Assembly: GCA_963751245.1 (NCBI GenBank)
Contig: CAVVTR010000010.1
Coordinates: 1-34,580, forward strand
Origin: CAVVTR01 sp963751245
GTDB taxonomy: Bacteria; Acidobacteriota; Thermoanaerobaculia; Thermoanaerobaculales; Thermoanaerobaculaceae
DNA: 34,580 nucleotides
Direction of reading: 5' to 3'
The notes under the pieces were generated by a model. That model was not told where the DNA came from, searched no databases, and was given only the letters and a program-made list of their open reading frames with translations. The first letter of the stretch is position 1. Every line of letters starts with the position of its first letter. This document shows positions 17,579 to 26,032 of this stretch, one piece after another. The position numbers were made by a program, and so were the translations under genes.

Positions 17579-18319
17579 CTACGAGAACCAGAGCTTGAGT
17601 GCGAAGACGATCACCGCGACGGTGACCACGCCCCTGACCCAGGAATGCCCCTTGAGCACCGTGAGGCGCACGCCGAGCTGCCCGCCGATGACGGTGCCCC
17701 CCGCCAGGGCCAGGCCCATGGGCCAGTCCACCTTCCCCGACGCGGCGAAGATGCCCAGGGAGACCACCGTGAAGCAGAGGATGCTGAGCACCTTCACGGC
17801 GTTGCCCCGGACCAGGTCGAGCCCCGCCAGCGTGGTGGCGGCGAGGATCAGGAACCCCACGCCGGCCTGCACGAAGCCGCCGTAGATCCCGACCAGGAAG
17901 AACCCCGCCACGGCCAGGCCGACACGGGGCGCGCGGTCGCCGGGGCTGTTGCGCGAGCGGCTGTCCAGCAGCGTCCACGCGGTGATCCCCACCATCAGGA
18001 ACGCGAGCACGCGCTTGAACGCCTGGTCACCGATGAGGAGCGCGCCCCACGTGCCGAGCACGGCGCCGGCGGTCGCGGGAGCGGCGGCCCACAGGGCCCA
18101 GCGCCAGTCCAGGACCCGGTGCCGGTTGAAGCCCCACACCGCGCCCACGTTCTGCAGCAGGATGCCGACCCGGTTCGTGCCGTTGGCGACGGTGGCCGGG
18201 AGGCCCAGGAAGATGAGCAGCGGCAGGGTGAGAAAGGAGCCTCCCCCCGCGAGGACGTTGAGAGTCCCGGCCACCAGGCCGGAGCCGAACAGGATCAGGT
18301 ACCCCTGCCACGGGGTCAT
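17579..18319 (-). CDS. TSUP (TauE/SafE) family membrane transporter, second copy
   Basis: This 246-residue multi-helix protein has the two TSUP repeats: LVAGTLNVLAGGGSFLTLPL at the N-terminus and GIYGGFVQAGVGFLILAA in the second half. It is clearly different from the copy at 8349 (shorter, no charged central loop, no DUF1634 partner). TSUP proteins move sulfite, sulfoacetate, thiosulfate and related anions. It is divergent from the Hdr-like operon, which fits a sulfur-compound role but does not prove it. Confidence 0.9.
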   Translation of the reverse strand: MTPWQGYLILFGSGLVAGTLNVLAGGGSFLTLPLLIFLGLPATVANGTNRVGILLQNVGAVWGFNRHRVLDWRWALWAAAPATAGAVLGTWGALLIGDQAFKRVLAFLMVGITAWTLLDSRSRNSPGDRAPRVGLAVAGFFLVGIYGGFVQAGVGFLILAATTLAGLDLVRGNAVKVLSILCFTVVSLGIFAASGKVDWPMGLALAGGTVIGGQLGVRLTVLKGHSWVRGVVTVAVIVFALKLWFS

Positions 18320-18427
18320 GGCACGCCTCCCGGCGGCTGCCCCGCGGCGCCCGGGGGCCGGCCACCGGAGAGGGTAGAGCGTTCACGGCCGGGACGCGAC
18401 CCCCCCCTCCCCGGACCCCGCGTCGCC

Positions 18428-18443
18428 CGGCATGCTTCATGCA
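18428..18443 (+). promoter_or_regulatory. Candidate sigma-54 promoter or palindromic operator
   Basis: GG (18429-18430) and GC (18441-18442) are separated by 10 bases, as in -24/-12 promoters, and CGGCATG resembles the -24 block. The same bases form a GCATG-N3-CATGC inverted repeat, so an operator is equally possible. Start would be near 18454, only 12 bases before the next gene. Confidence 0.35.
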
Positions 18444-18465
18444 AAAAGGGGTGCGGGGGTGAATC

Positions 18466-18681
18466 GTGCGAGCCTGCAGGACGACGACGCCAAACTGCCG
18501 GAGCTGCCAGCACTTCCTGGACGACCCGTTCGTCCTGGAAGGCGAGCTCCCCGGCATCGGCGCGCTCTCCTCCGCCCTGGGATCGACTCGGGGCGACGCC
18601 GGTATCTGCAAGCTGCACGGCACCTTCCAGGATCCCCGCCGGGCGTGCGCGGAGTTCGAGACCCGAAAGGCCGGAGGCTGA
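18466..18681 (+). CDS. Small Cys-rich protein, function unknown
   Basis: This 71-residue soluble protein has paired cysteines at the N-terminus (NCRSCQHF), a central PGIGALSSALGSTRGDAGIC block, then HGTF and a final Cys in RRACAEFE. The Cys/His pattern suggests zinc or Fe-S binding, but I cannot name a function. The block LSSA-GS-RGDAGIC looks conserved rather than random, and the reading frame has the expected third-position bias. A TGA at 18460 in the same frame makes GTG 18466 the earliest start. The gene lies 159 bases before the flavoprotein-Hdr fusion in the same direction. Confidence 0.7.
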   Translation: MRACRTTTPNCRSCQHFLDDPFVLEGELPGIGALSSALGSTRGDAGICKLHGTFQDPRRACAEFETRKAGG

Positions 18682-18696
18682 CATGGGAACCCTCTC

Positions 18697-18790
18697 GTTA
18701 CTCCGCCGTGACGGTTCCGCGGCCGGTGTTCCGCCGGAGCGCCGGAGCCACCGGTCCCGCCCCCGGATCGCCGCGTTACGGGACAGTAAC
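18697..18790. promoter_or_regulatory. Two GTTAC-N6 paired sites upstream of the flavoprotein-Hdr operon
   Basis: The first pair is GTTAC (18697-18701), six bases, then GTGAC (18708-18712), a one-base variant. The second is GTTAC (18775-18779), six bases, then GTAAC (18786-18790), a perfect inverted pair. Both place half-sites exactly 11 bases apart, like the sites before the rhodanese and the DsrM-like gene. No convincing -24/-12 element lies between these and the start at 18841. Confidence 0.5.
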
Positions 18791-18840
18791 CCGAGACCGC
18801 TTCCCCCACCGCCGGACACGCACCGCCACGGAGGTCTCCG

Positions 18841-20970
18841 ATGAGCCTGCCGTTGACACGCCTCCCCCTGCCGCCCTGGGAGGGAACCGTCCCCGATGCC
18901 GCCGCGGGCACCTCGAAGCTGGAGGCCCTCGCGGGCGCGATCCTCGAACGCTGCCGGGGCGAGGGTCCCCCCAACTGCCAGGGCCGCTGCCCGCTGGGTG
19001 TGGACGCCCGGCGCTACGTGCAGCTGGCCCGGGAGGGCCGCTTCGACGAGGCGCTCCACGTGGTGCGCGAGAGGCTCCCCTTCCCGGGCGTGCTCGGCTA
19101 CGTCTGCGCGCATCCCTGCGAGCTCCACTGCAAGCGCATCGACGAGGACTCCCCGGTCCGCATCCGCGACATCAAGCGGTTTCTCGCGGAGCAGGAGCAG
19201 GGCCAGCCCCGTCACATCGTGGACCGGCTTCCCGCCACCGGACACCGCGTCGCGGTCGTGGGCGCGGGGCCCGCCGGCCTCATCGCCGCCCACGACCTGG
19301 CACGCCTGGGCCACACGGTCACCGTCTTCGAGAAGGAGGCGGCGCCGGGCGGCTGCCTGGTGCAGAGCATCCCCCCCTGGCGGCTGCCCCGGCGCGTGGT
19401 GGAGCGCGACCTGTCGGTGATCGACGCCCTGGGCATCGAGGTGCGCACCAGCGTCGAGGTCGGGCGGGACGTCAGCCTCGACGAGCTCCGCGCCGACCAC
19501 GGGGTGGTGCTGCTCTTCGCCGGGTACCAGGGCGGCCAGTCCCTGCTCAACGGCGCCCTCGGCGGCCTGCGCCGCACCGTCAGGGACACGGTGTGGGCCG
19601 ACCCGGAGACCTGCGAGACCAGCGAGCCCGGGCTCTTCGCCGGGGGAGACAGCGTGAGCGGCCCTGCCACGGTGATCGACGCCCTGGCCCTGGGCCGGCG
19701 CGCCGCCGAGTCGGCCCACCGGTTCCTCGAGGGACGCGAGCTCCGGTCGGACCGGCCGTCCTCGCTTCCCGGCCGCCTGCGCTGGCAGCTCGAGGTGAAC
19801 GAGGAGGAGCGCCGGCTCCGGCAGCGCCCGCCCACCATGATCGAACCCGCCGGGAAGCCTCTCAGCGAAGGAGAGGCGGTTGAGGAGGCGGGGCGCTGCC
19901 TCGACTGCAGCTGCGGCCTGTGCGTGCAGGACTGCGAGTTCCTCTCCGCCCACTGCGACTCCCCAAAGGCCCTTGCCCGCGCCGTCCTCGAGGATTCCGG
20001 GGCGTCGGCGAAGATGGCCTACTCGTGCAACATCTGCAACCTGTGCGCCGCCGTGTGCCCCGAGGGCCTCGACACCGGCGCCATGCTCCTCGAGGCGCGC
20101 CGCGTCGCGGTGGCGCAGGGGGCCGGGCCGCTCCCCCAGCACAAGCCCATCGTGTCCTACTACCGGGCAGGCGTCTCGAAGACGTTCACGCTGACGATGC
20201 CCGAACCGGGCCGCCAGCGCAGCCGCCGCCTGTTCTTCACCGGATGCGCCCTGCCCGCCGTCTCGCCCCGCAACACGCTGGCCCTCTATGACGAGCTGCG
20301 CCGCCAGCTCCCCTCCACCGGCGTGCTGATGCAGTGCTGCGGCGCCCCGGTCGAGCTGCTCGGCATGGAGGAGGAGTTCGAGCGCTGCCGGCAGCAGCTC
20401 CTCCGGGCGGCGGACAGCGTGGGCGCCGAGGAGATCATCGCCGCCTGCCCCGACTGCCTCCACACCCTCAAGTCGACCGTCCCCGAGATCAAGGCGCGTA
20501 GCGTGTGGGAGGTGCTGGCGGGTTCGTGGCAGCCGCCGCCCACCGCCACGGGCGCCCGCGTCGCCGTCCACGACTCCTGCAAGGCGCACCACGAGGCGGA
20601 GACCACGGCCGGCGTCCGCACGCTCATCGCCGCCGCCGGGGCGACCGTCGACGAGATCGAGTACAACGGCGAGCTCGCCCGGTGCTGCGGCAGCGGCGGC
20701 ATGATGTACCCGGTGGATTCCGCCCTCTCGCAGCGGATCACCGACCGCCGCGCCGCGGAGTCACCCCTTCCCATGGTCACCTACTGCGCCGGCTGCCGGA
20801 TGGCGCTGGCGAGCCGGGGCAAGCCCGCCGTCCACATCCTCGATCTCCTCCTCGCGGAGGACTGGGAGAAGCGTGCGGCGGCCAAGCCCACGGGCGGCCT
20901 CGCCCGCTACGCCAACCGCATCCGCACCAAGCTCGCGTTCCGCCGGTTGCGGCCGCTGAAGGCCGAGTGA
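18841..20970 (+). CDS. Flavoprotein (GltD-like)-HdrD/GlpC-like Fe-S fusion
   Basis: This 709-residue soluble protein has three parts. Residues 1-130 are the Cys-rich N-terminal Fe-S region of glutamate-synthase small-subunit-like enzymes (Cys38, 46, 50, 89, 93, 97). Residues 135-297 form an FAD domain (VVGAGPAGLIAA at 139-150, LFAGGD at 265-270). The NAD(P)H-binding Rossmann domain that normally lies between these two FAD motifs is absent; only about 60 residues remain there. From about 350 follow Fe-S binding Cys clusters (CLDCSCGLC at 353-361; CNICNLCAAVCP at 396-407) and two HdrB/D-type CCG modules (Cys469, CC499-500, Cys536/539; Cys580, CC615-616, Cys649/652). CCG modules in heterodisulfide reductases bind a noncubane cluster that reduces disulfides. 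GGAGG at 18830-18834 supports the ATG. The NuoG-like gene starts 10 bases after the stop. Confidence 0.88.
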   Translation: MSLPLTRLPLPPWEGTVPDAAAGTSKLEALAGAILERCRGEGPPNCQGRCPLGVDARRYVQLAREGRFDEALHVVRERLPFPGVLGYVCAHPCELHCKRIDEDSPVRIRDIKRFLAEQEQGQPRHIVDRLPATGHRVAVVGAGPAGLIAAHDLARLGHTVTVFEKEAAPGGCLVQSIPPWRLPRRVVERDLSVIDALGIEVRTSVEVGRDVSLDELRADHGVVLLFAGYQGGQSLLNGALGGLRRTVRDTVWADPETCETSEPGLFAGGDSVSGPATVIDALALGRRAAESAHRFLEGRELRSDRPSSLPGRLRWQLEVNEEERRLRQRPPTMIEPAGKPLSEGEAVEEAGRCLDCSCGLCVQDCEFLSAHCDSPKALARAVLEDSGASAKMAYSCNICNLCAAVCPEGLDTGAMLLEARRVAVAQGAGPLPQHKPIVSYYRAGVSKTFTLTMPEPGRQRSRRLFFTGCALPAVSPRNTLALYDELRRQLPSTGVLMQCCGAPVELLGMEEEFERCRQQLLRAADSVGAEEIIAACPDCLHTLKSTVPEIKARSVWEVLAGSWQPPPTATGARVAVHDSCKAHHEAETTAGVRTLIAAAGATVDEIEYNGELARCCGSGGMMYPVDSALSQRITDRRAAESPLPMVTYCAGCRMALASRGKPAVHILDLLLAEDWEKRAAAKPTGGLARYANRIRTKLAFRRLRPLKAE

Positions 20971-20980
20971 GGGACCCCTG

Positions 20981-23521
20981 ATGCCCGAGGACCGCACGAC
21001 AATCACCGTGAACGGCCGGCCCCTGGAGGCCGCCCTCGGCGAGCCGCTCCTGGCGGCGCTGCGCCGCGCCGGCCACGACATCCCCACCCTGTGTCACGAC
21101 GAGCGCCTCACGCCCTACGGCGGCTGCCGGCTCTGCGTCGTGGCCCGCCGCGACGGCCGCGGAGGCCTGATCCCGGCGTGCTCGACGCCGGTCCTCCCGG
21201 GAATGGTGATCGAGACCGATGCGGAGGAGGTCGTCGACGCCAGGCGCCGGCAGCTCCAGCTGCTCCTGCTCAACCACCGCATGGAGTGCCCGGTGTGCGA
21301 GCGCAACACCGACTGCCGCTTCCAGGACCTCGTCTACCGCTACGGTACCCCCGACGAGCGTCTCCCCTTCGAGCGTCGCCGGATCCCCGTCGACGAGCGC
21401 TCACCGCTCATCGTCCGCGACCCCGAGAAGTGTGTGCTGTGCGGCAAGTGCGTCCGGCTGTGCGACGAGGTGCAGGGCGTGGCCGAGATCGGCATCGCCA
21501 AGCGGGGCCTCGAGGCCAGGGTCACCACGCTGCTGGGGCGGCCCCTGGACTGCGAGTTCTGCGGGCAGTGCGTCGACGCCTGCCCGGTCGGCGCCCTCGT
21601 CTCCAGGCCCTTCGCCGCCACCGTGCCGGCGTGGATGCGCAGCGCCGTGACCACCACCTGCTCCTACTGCAGCTGCGGATGCCAGGTCACCGTGGAGAGC
21701 CACAGCGACCGGCTCCAGCGCGTCACGTCCCCCGCCGACGCGGCGCCCAACCGGGGCAAGCTGTGCGCCAAGGGGCGCTACGGCTGGGACGTGCTGGAGG
21801 CTCCCGACCGCCTCACCGAGCCGCTGGTCCGGCGGGACGGGCGACTGGTCCCCGCCGGCTGGGACGAGGCGCTGGACATGGTGACGGAGAGGCTCCAGGC
21901 CGCTCAGCGGGCGGGCTCGGCCATCGTCGGCGTGGGCACGTCGCGGATGACGTGCGAGGACGCCTACGCGTTCCAGCGCATGCTGCGCACCACGCTCGCC
22001 TCCCCCCACGTGGGACCGGGCGTCTCCGGCGGGGTGCGGGCCCTCCTGGAGGGCGCCCGCGCGGTGCTCGGAGAGCCCCGGTCCACCGCCACCCTGGGCG
22101 ACCTGGCCGAGGCCCACACGGTCCTCGTGCTGCGTGCCGACCCGACCCGAACCCATCCCCTGGTCAAGACCGAGATCGTGCAGGGGGTTCGGCAGCGGGG
22201 CCAGAAGCTCATCCTCGCCCACGCCCTCTCGGGTGGCCTCGAGCGCCACGCCACGGTGTTCCTGCCCCTTCACCCCGGCGGCGAGGAGCCCCTGCTCCTG
22301 GGCCTCATCCAGGTCGTGCTCGAGGAGGGGCTCGCCGACATCCGGTCGATCTCCTCCCGCCCCGGCTTCGAGGCGTGGCGGAACGCGGTGGCCGCGTACA
22401 CGCCGGCGGTCGTGGAGGCGCTGTCCGGCGTCGCCCCGGCCAGGCTCCGCGAGGTGGCGCGGCTGCTCGCCGCCAGTCCCGCCGTGGTCGGCGTCGTCCC
22501 TACGGCTACCGGGATCCCGGGCAGCGGCGGCTCGGTCACCGCCGCCCTCGCCCAGCTCCTCCTCCTGCTCGGCCACGCGGACGGACCGGGCCGGGGCGTC
22601 CTCGTCCTCGGAGAGAAGGCCAACCTCCAGGGCGTGCTGGACGCCGGGCTGCACCCCGCCCTGCTGCCGGGACGGCGGACCGTCGATGACCCCGCCTCCC
22701 GGGCCGAGGTCGAGGCGGCCTGGTCCCACGCGCTGCCGGCAGGCCCGGGGTGGGAGGTGCTCGAGGCGATGCAGCGCAGCGCCGCGGGCGAGGTCGGCGC
22801 GCTCTACCTGGTCGGTCAGGATCCCCTCGGCGCCTGGCCCCGCTCCGCAGAGGCCCGCGCCGGGGTCCACGGCGCCGGCTTCGTGGTGGTCCAGGACGCC
22901 TTCCTGACCGACACGGCCCGTGCCGCGGACGTGGTGCTGCCGGTGGCGATCCTGCTGGAGCGGACGGGGTCGATCACCGGGGCCGACGGCGAGCGGCGAC
23001 CCCTGAACGCCGCCGTGCCACGCCCTGCGCTCGTGGCCCAGGACGGCGAGATCTTCGCCGAGCTGGCCCGCCGCCTCGGGGCCCCTCTTCCCGCGGCCGC
23101 CGCCCTGTCCGCGGAGATGGAGCGGCTCGCGCCCCGGCCCCGCGACACGAGAGCGGTGACTCCCCTGGCGCCGCCGCCGCCTCCGCGGCCGGTGGCGGAG
23201 TGGGCGGGCACCCGCCTGGACACCTCGCCTCAGCTGTTCCACTCCGGCGCGGTGACCGGGCACAGCCGGCGGCTCATGGAGCTCGCCCCGGGTGTCGCCC
23301 TCCGGCTCGCCCAGGAGGACGTCGGCAGGCTGGGGACCGCCAACGGCGGCCTCGTGCGCATGGCCGGCCGCTACGGCGAGGTGATCCTGCGCGTCCGCGT
23401 CGACCACACCGTGAGGCCGGGAACCGCGGTGGCGCTGTGGCAGAACTGCGGAGACGACTGCACCACGCTCCTTGCCGCCGACGACGACATCCAGGCGGTG
23501 GAGATCCGGAGGTCCGTATGA
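20981..23521 (+). CDS. NuoG/FdhA-like Fe-S molybdopterin-fold subunit without catalytic Cys/Sec
   Basis: This 846-residue protein has a 2Fe-2S domain (Cys38, 49, 52, 67), a His-ligated cluster (His99, Cys103, 106, 112), two 4Fe-4S clusters (Cys151-161 and 191-201) and a formate-dehydrogenase-type cluster (C-x2-C-x3-C at 227-234, plus Cys262). A molybdopterin-oxidoreductase fold and a C-terminal pterin-binding domain follow. At the position of the formate dehydrogenase Sec/Cys (near 345-352) it reads HVGPGVSGG. I see no Cys from residue 326 until QNCGDDC near the C-terminus. It is thus unlikely to oxidise formate and may be only an electron relay, as in complex I subunit NuoG. It overlaps the NuoE-like gene by ATGA. 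Confidence 0.88.
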   Translation: MPEDRTTITVNGRPLEAALGEPLLAALRRAGHDIPTLCHDERLTPYGGCRLCVVARRDGRGGLIPACSTPVLPGMVIETDAEEVVDARRRQLQLLLLNHRMECPVCERNTDCRFQDLVYRYGTPDERLPFERRRIPVDERSPLIVRDPEKCVLCGKCVRLCDEVQGVAEIGIAKRGLEARVTTLLGRPLDCEFCGQCVDACPVGALVSRPFAATVPAWMRSAVTTTCSYCSCGCQVTVESHSDRLQRVTSPADAAPNRGKLCAKGRYGWDVLEAPDRLTEPLVRRDGRLVPAGWDEALDMVTERLQAAQRAGSAIVGVGTSRMTCEDAYAFQRMLRTTLASPHVGPGVSGGVRALLEGARAVLGEPRSTATLGDLAEAHTVLVLRADPTRTHPLVKTEIVQGVRQRGQKLILAHALSGGLERHATVFLPLHPGGEEPLLLGLIQVVLEEGLADIRSISSRPGFEAWRNAVAAYTPAVVEALSGVAPARLREVARLLAASPAVVGVVPTATGIPGSGGSVTAALAQLLLLLGHADGPGRGVLVLGEKANLQGVLDAGLHPALLPGRRTVDDPASRAEVEAAWSHALPAGPGWEVLEAMQRSAAGEVGALYLVGQDPLGAWPRSAEARAGVHGAGFVVVQDAFLTDTARAADVVLPVAILLERTGSITGADGERRPLNAAVPRPALVAQDGEIFAELARRLGAPLPAAAALSAEMERLAPRPRDTRAVTPLAPPPPPRPVAEWAGTRLDTSPQLFHSGAVTGHSRRLMELAPGVALRLAQEDVGRLGTANGGLVRMAGRYGEVILRVRVDHTVRPGTAVALWQNCGDDCTTLLAADDDIQAVEIRRSV

Positions 23522-24117
23522 GCGATCGGGCCGGGGCCGCCGGCCCCTGGGCAGACCAGACCGAGGTATCGGCGTTCTTCGGCGCCGGCGCCGGCGATGG
23601 GGCCGAAGAGGTGAGCGCCGAGGTCGCCGAGGCCATCGACGCCTACGTTGCCGCCCATCCGGGCGGCCGCGAGCGCCTCATCCCGCTCCTTCACCACATC
23701 CAGGAACGCATCGGCTACCTGCCGTTCGCCGTCCAGGAGGCAATCGCCGCCCCCCTCGGGCTGTCCCCCATGCAGGTCTACGAGGTGGTGAGCTTCTACC
23801 ACTTCTTCACCACCACGCCACGGGGACGCTACCAGCTCAAGGTGTGCATGGGCACGGCCTGCTTCGTGCAGCACGCCGACCGGCTGCTGGACACGATCCA
23901 CGACCTGCTCGGGCTCGAGATCGGCGGCGTCACCGAGGACCGCCTGTTCAGCCTCGAGCAGGTGCGTTGCATCGGGGCGTGCGGCCTCGCCCCCGCCATG
24001 ATGGTGAACTCCGAGGTGCACGGCCACCTGGACGCCACGGCGCTGCGGAAGCTCATCCGCCGCCTCAAGGCGGAGGCGCGCCAGCAGGACGCCGGACAGG
24101 AGGCCGCCCATGTCTGA
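23518..24117 (+). CDS. NuoE/HndA-like 2Fe-2S subunit
   Basis: This 199-residue protein matches the 24-kDa (NuoE/HndA/HydC) subunit: a helical N-terminal region (LLHHIQERIGYLP), then a thioredoxin-like 2Fe-2S domain with Cys110 and Cys115 (CMGTAC) and Cys151 and Cys155 (CIGAC). It passes electrons between the flavin subunit and its partners in NADH-linked complexes. It starts inside the NuoG-like stop (ATGA) and its end overlaps the NuoF-like start by 8 bases, so the three are tightly coupled. A run of about 30 residues before the helical region is extra. Confidence 0.93.
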   Translation: MSDRAGAAGPWADQTEVSAFFGAGAGDGAEEVSAEVAEAIDAYVAAHPGGRERLIPLLHHIQERIGYLPFAVQEAIAAPLGLSPMQVYEVVSFYHFFTTTPRGRYQLKVCMGTACFVQHADRLLDTIHDLLGLEIGGVTEDRLFSLEQVRCIGACGLAPAMMVNSEVHGHLDATALRKLIRRLKAEARQQDAGQEAAHV

Positions 24118-26008
24118 GGCCCCGCACGTCGCCCTCCCGCCGGCGGCCGTCACTCCCGAGGATCTCGATTCCATCCGGCTCCGGCTCCGGCCGCTGCTCG
24201 AGGGCCGGCAGGGCCTGCGGGCGCAGGCCCCGCGCGAGGTCCTGGTCTGCGCCGGGGGCGCCTGCATCTCCTGTCACTCCATGGACGTCGGCACGGCGAT
24301 GGAGGAAGCGCTGGCGGCCGCCGGGCTCTCCGGCACCGTCCGGGTCGTCCGCGTGGGCTGCATCGGCTTGTGCGACGCGGGGCCGGTGGTGATCGTCAGC
24401 CCCGAGGGCACCATGTACGGACGGGTCACCGCCGCCGACGTCCCCCGAATCGTCGAGCAGCACCTCCGCGGGGGCGCGCCCGTCGACGATCTGGAGATTG
24501 CCTGGGAGGACAAGGACGGGCGCCGGCTCCGCGGACGCGAGGTCCCGTTCTTCTCCCACCAGGTCAAGATCGCGCTGCGCAACTGCGGGGTGGTCGACCC
24601 CACGCGCATCGACGAGTCCATCGCCCTGGACGGCTATCTGGCCCTGGAGCGCGCGCTGGGCATGGACGCCGTCGAGGTGCTCGACACCCTCAAGCGCTCG
24701 GGACTGAGGGGACGCGGCGGCGCAGGATTTCCCACCGGGCTGAAGTGGCAGTTCGTCCGTGAGGCCGAGGGAAACGAGAAGTACATCGTCTGCAACGGCG
24801 ACGAGGGCGACCCCGGCGCGTTCATGGACCGCAGCATCCTGGAGGGCGACCCCCACTCCGTGATCGAGGGGATGACCATCGCGGGCCACACCGTGGGCGC
24901 GCGGCGCGGCTTCCTCTACGTCCGCGCCGAGTACCCCCTCGCCATCGAGCGGCTCAACGCCGCCATCGACGCGGCCCGCCGCTACGGGCTGCTGGGGGAG
25001 AACATCCTGGGCACGGATTTCGCCTTCGACCTCGAGATCCGCATCGGCGCGGGCGCCTTCGTGTGCGGCGAGGAGACCGCGCTGCTGCAGTCCATCGAGG
25101 GCCGCCGGGGCATGCCCCGTCCGCGGCCGCCGTTCCCTGCCCAGCGCGGGCTCTGGGACCGTCCCACGCTGATCAGCAACGTGGAGACGTGGGCCAACGT
25201 ACCCGCCATCCTGCTCCGCGGCGCCGACTGGTTCGCCGGCATCGGGACGGCCCGGAGCAAGGGCACCAAGGTGTTCGCACTGGCCGGCGCGATCCGCAAC
25301 ACCGGCCTCGTCGAGGTCCCCATGGGAGTCTCGCTGCGCACCGTCGTGGAAGAGATCGGAGGGGGCATCCCCTCCGGCAGGGCGTTCAAGGCCGCCCAGT
25401 CCGGAGGACCCTCGGGGGGCTGCGTCCCTGCCGCCGCCAGCGACGTGCCCGTGGACTACGAGTCCCTCCAGGAGCTCGGCGCCATCATGGGTTCCGGCGG
25501 TCTCGTGATCCTCGACGAGGGCACGTGCATGGTGGAGCTCGCACGGTTCTTCCTCGACTTCCTGGTGGACGAGTCCTGCGGCAAGTGCCCGCCGTGCCGG
25601 ATCGGCAACCAGGTGCTGCTCAACCTGCTGGAGCGGATCACGAAGGGCCAGGGAACCCTGGCCGACCTCGACACCCTGGAGGCGCTGGGGCGGCACATCC
25701 AGCGCAGCTCCCTGTGCGGGCTCGGGCAGACCGCGCCCAACGCCGTCCTCTCGACGCTCCGGCACTTCCGCGCCGAGTACGAGGCTCACGTCACCGAGCA
25801 CCGGTGTCCCGCCCACCAGTGCAAGGCGCTGCTCACCTATACAATCGATCCCGACACCTGCAACGGCTGCGGCCTGTGCGCCAAGGCCTGCCCGGAAGGG
25901 GCGATCAGCGGTGAGGTCAAGCACGTGCACGTCATCGACCAGTTCACCTGCCAGCACTGCGGCGCCTGCCTGACCGCGTGCCCGACGGCGTCGGTGAGCG
26001 GGCTCTAG
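24110..26008 (+). CDS. NuoF/HndC/HydB-like NADH-binding flavin subunit
   Basis: This 632-residue protein has the architecture of the NAD(P)H-binding subunits of bifurcating hydrogenases and related complexes. A thioredoxin-like 2Fe-2S domain comes first (Cys47, Cys52, Cys84, Cys88), then the NuoF core with the FMN/NADH loop GRGGAGFPTG (201-210), YIVCNGDEGDPG and CGEETALLQSIEG. The 4Fe-4S site ESCGKCPPCRIG with the later SSLCGLG Cys follows. Two C-terminal 4Fe-4S motifs (CNGCGLCAKACP, CQHCGACLTACP) end the protein. It is expected to exchange electrons with NAD(H) in the cytoplasm. The extra N- and C-terminal domains separate it from complex I NuoF. The next gene starts 24 bases on, behind GGGAGG. 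Confidence 0.94.
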   Translation: MSEAPHVALPPAAVTPEDLDSIRLRLRPLLEGRQGLRAQAPREVLVCAGGACISCHSMDVGTAMEEALAAAGLSGTVRVVRVGCIGLCDAGPVVIVSPEGTMYGRVTAADVPRIVEQHLRGGAPVDDLEIAWEDKDGRRLRGREVPFFSHQVKIALRNCGVVDPTRIDESIALDGYLALERALGMDAVEVLDTLKRSGLRGRGGAGFPTGLKWQFVREAEGNEKYIVCNGDEGDPGAFMDRSILEGDPHSVIEGMTIAGHTVGARRGFLYVRAEYPLAIERLNAAIDAARRYGLLGENILGTDFAFDLEIRIGAGAFVCGEETALLQSIEGRRGMPRPRPPFPAQRGLWDRPTLISNVETWANVPAILLRGADWFAGIGTARSKGTKVFALAGAIRNTGLVEVPMGVSLRTVVEEIGGGIPSGRAFKAAQSGGPSGGCVPAAASDVPVDYESLQELGAIMGSGGLVILDEGTCMVELARFFLDFLVDESCGKCPPCRIGNQVLLNLLERITKGQGTLADLDTLEALGRHIQRSSLCGLGQTAPNAVLSTLRHFRAEYEAHVTEHRCPAHQCKALLTYTIDPDTCNGCGLCAKACPEGAISGEVKHVHVIDQFTCQHCGACLTACPTASVSGL

Positions 26009-26032
26009 GGATCGCCCGGGGGAGGGAGGAGC

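Noticed and set aside
18682..18840. A short protein starting at ATG 18682 between the Cys-rich gene and the flavoprotein-Hdr fusion
   Set aside because: The frame has no ribosome site or recognisable sequence and covers the GTTAC sites; it reads as Arg/Pro-rich noise.
20981..23521. Annotation as a catalytic NAD-dependent formate dehydrogenase with the adjacent NuoEF-like subunits
   Set aside because: The catalytic Cys/Sec is not present at the expected position, although the fold and cluster motifs are.
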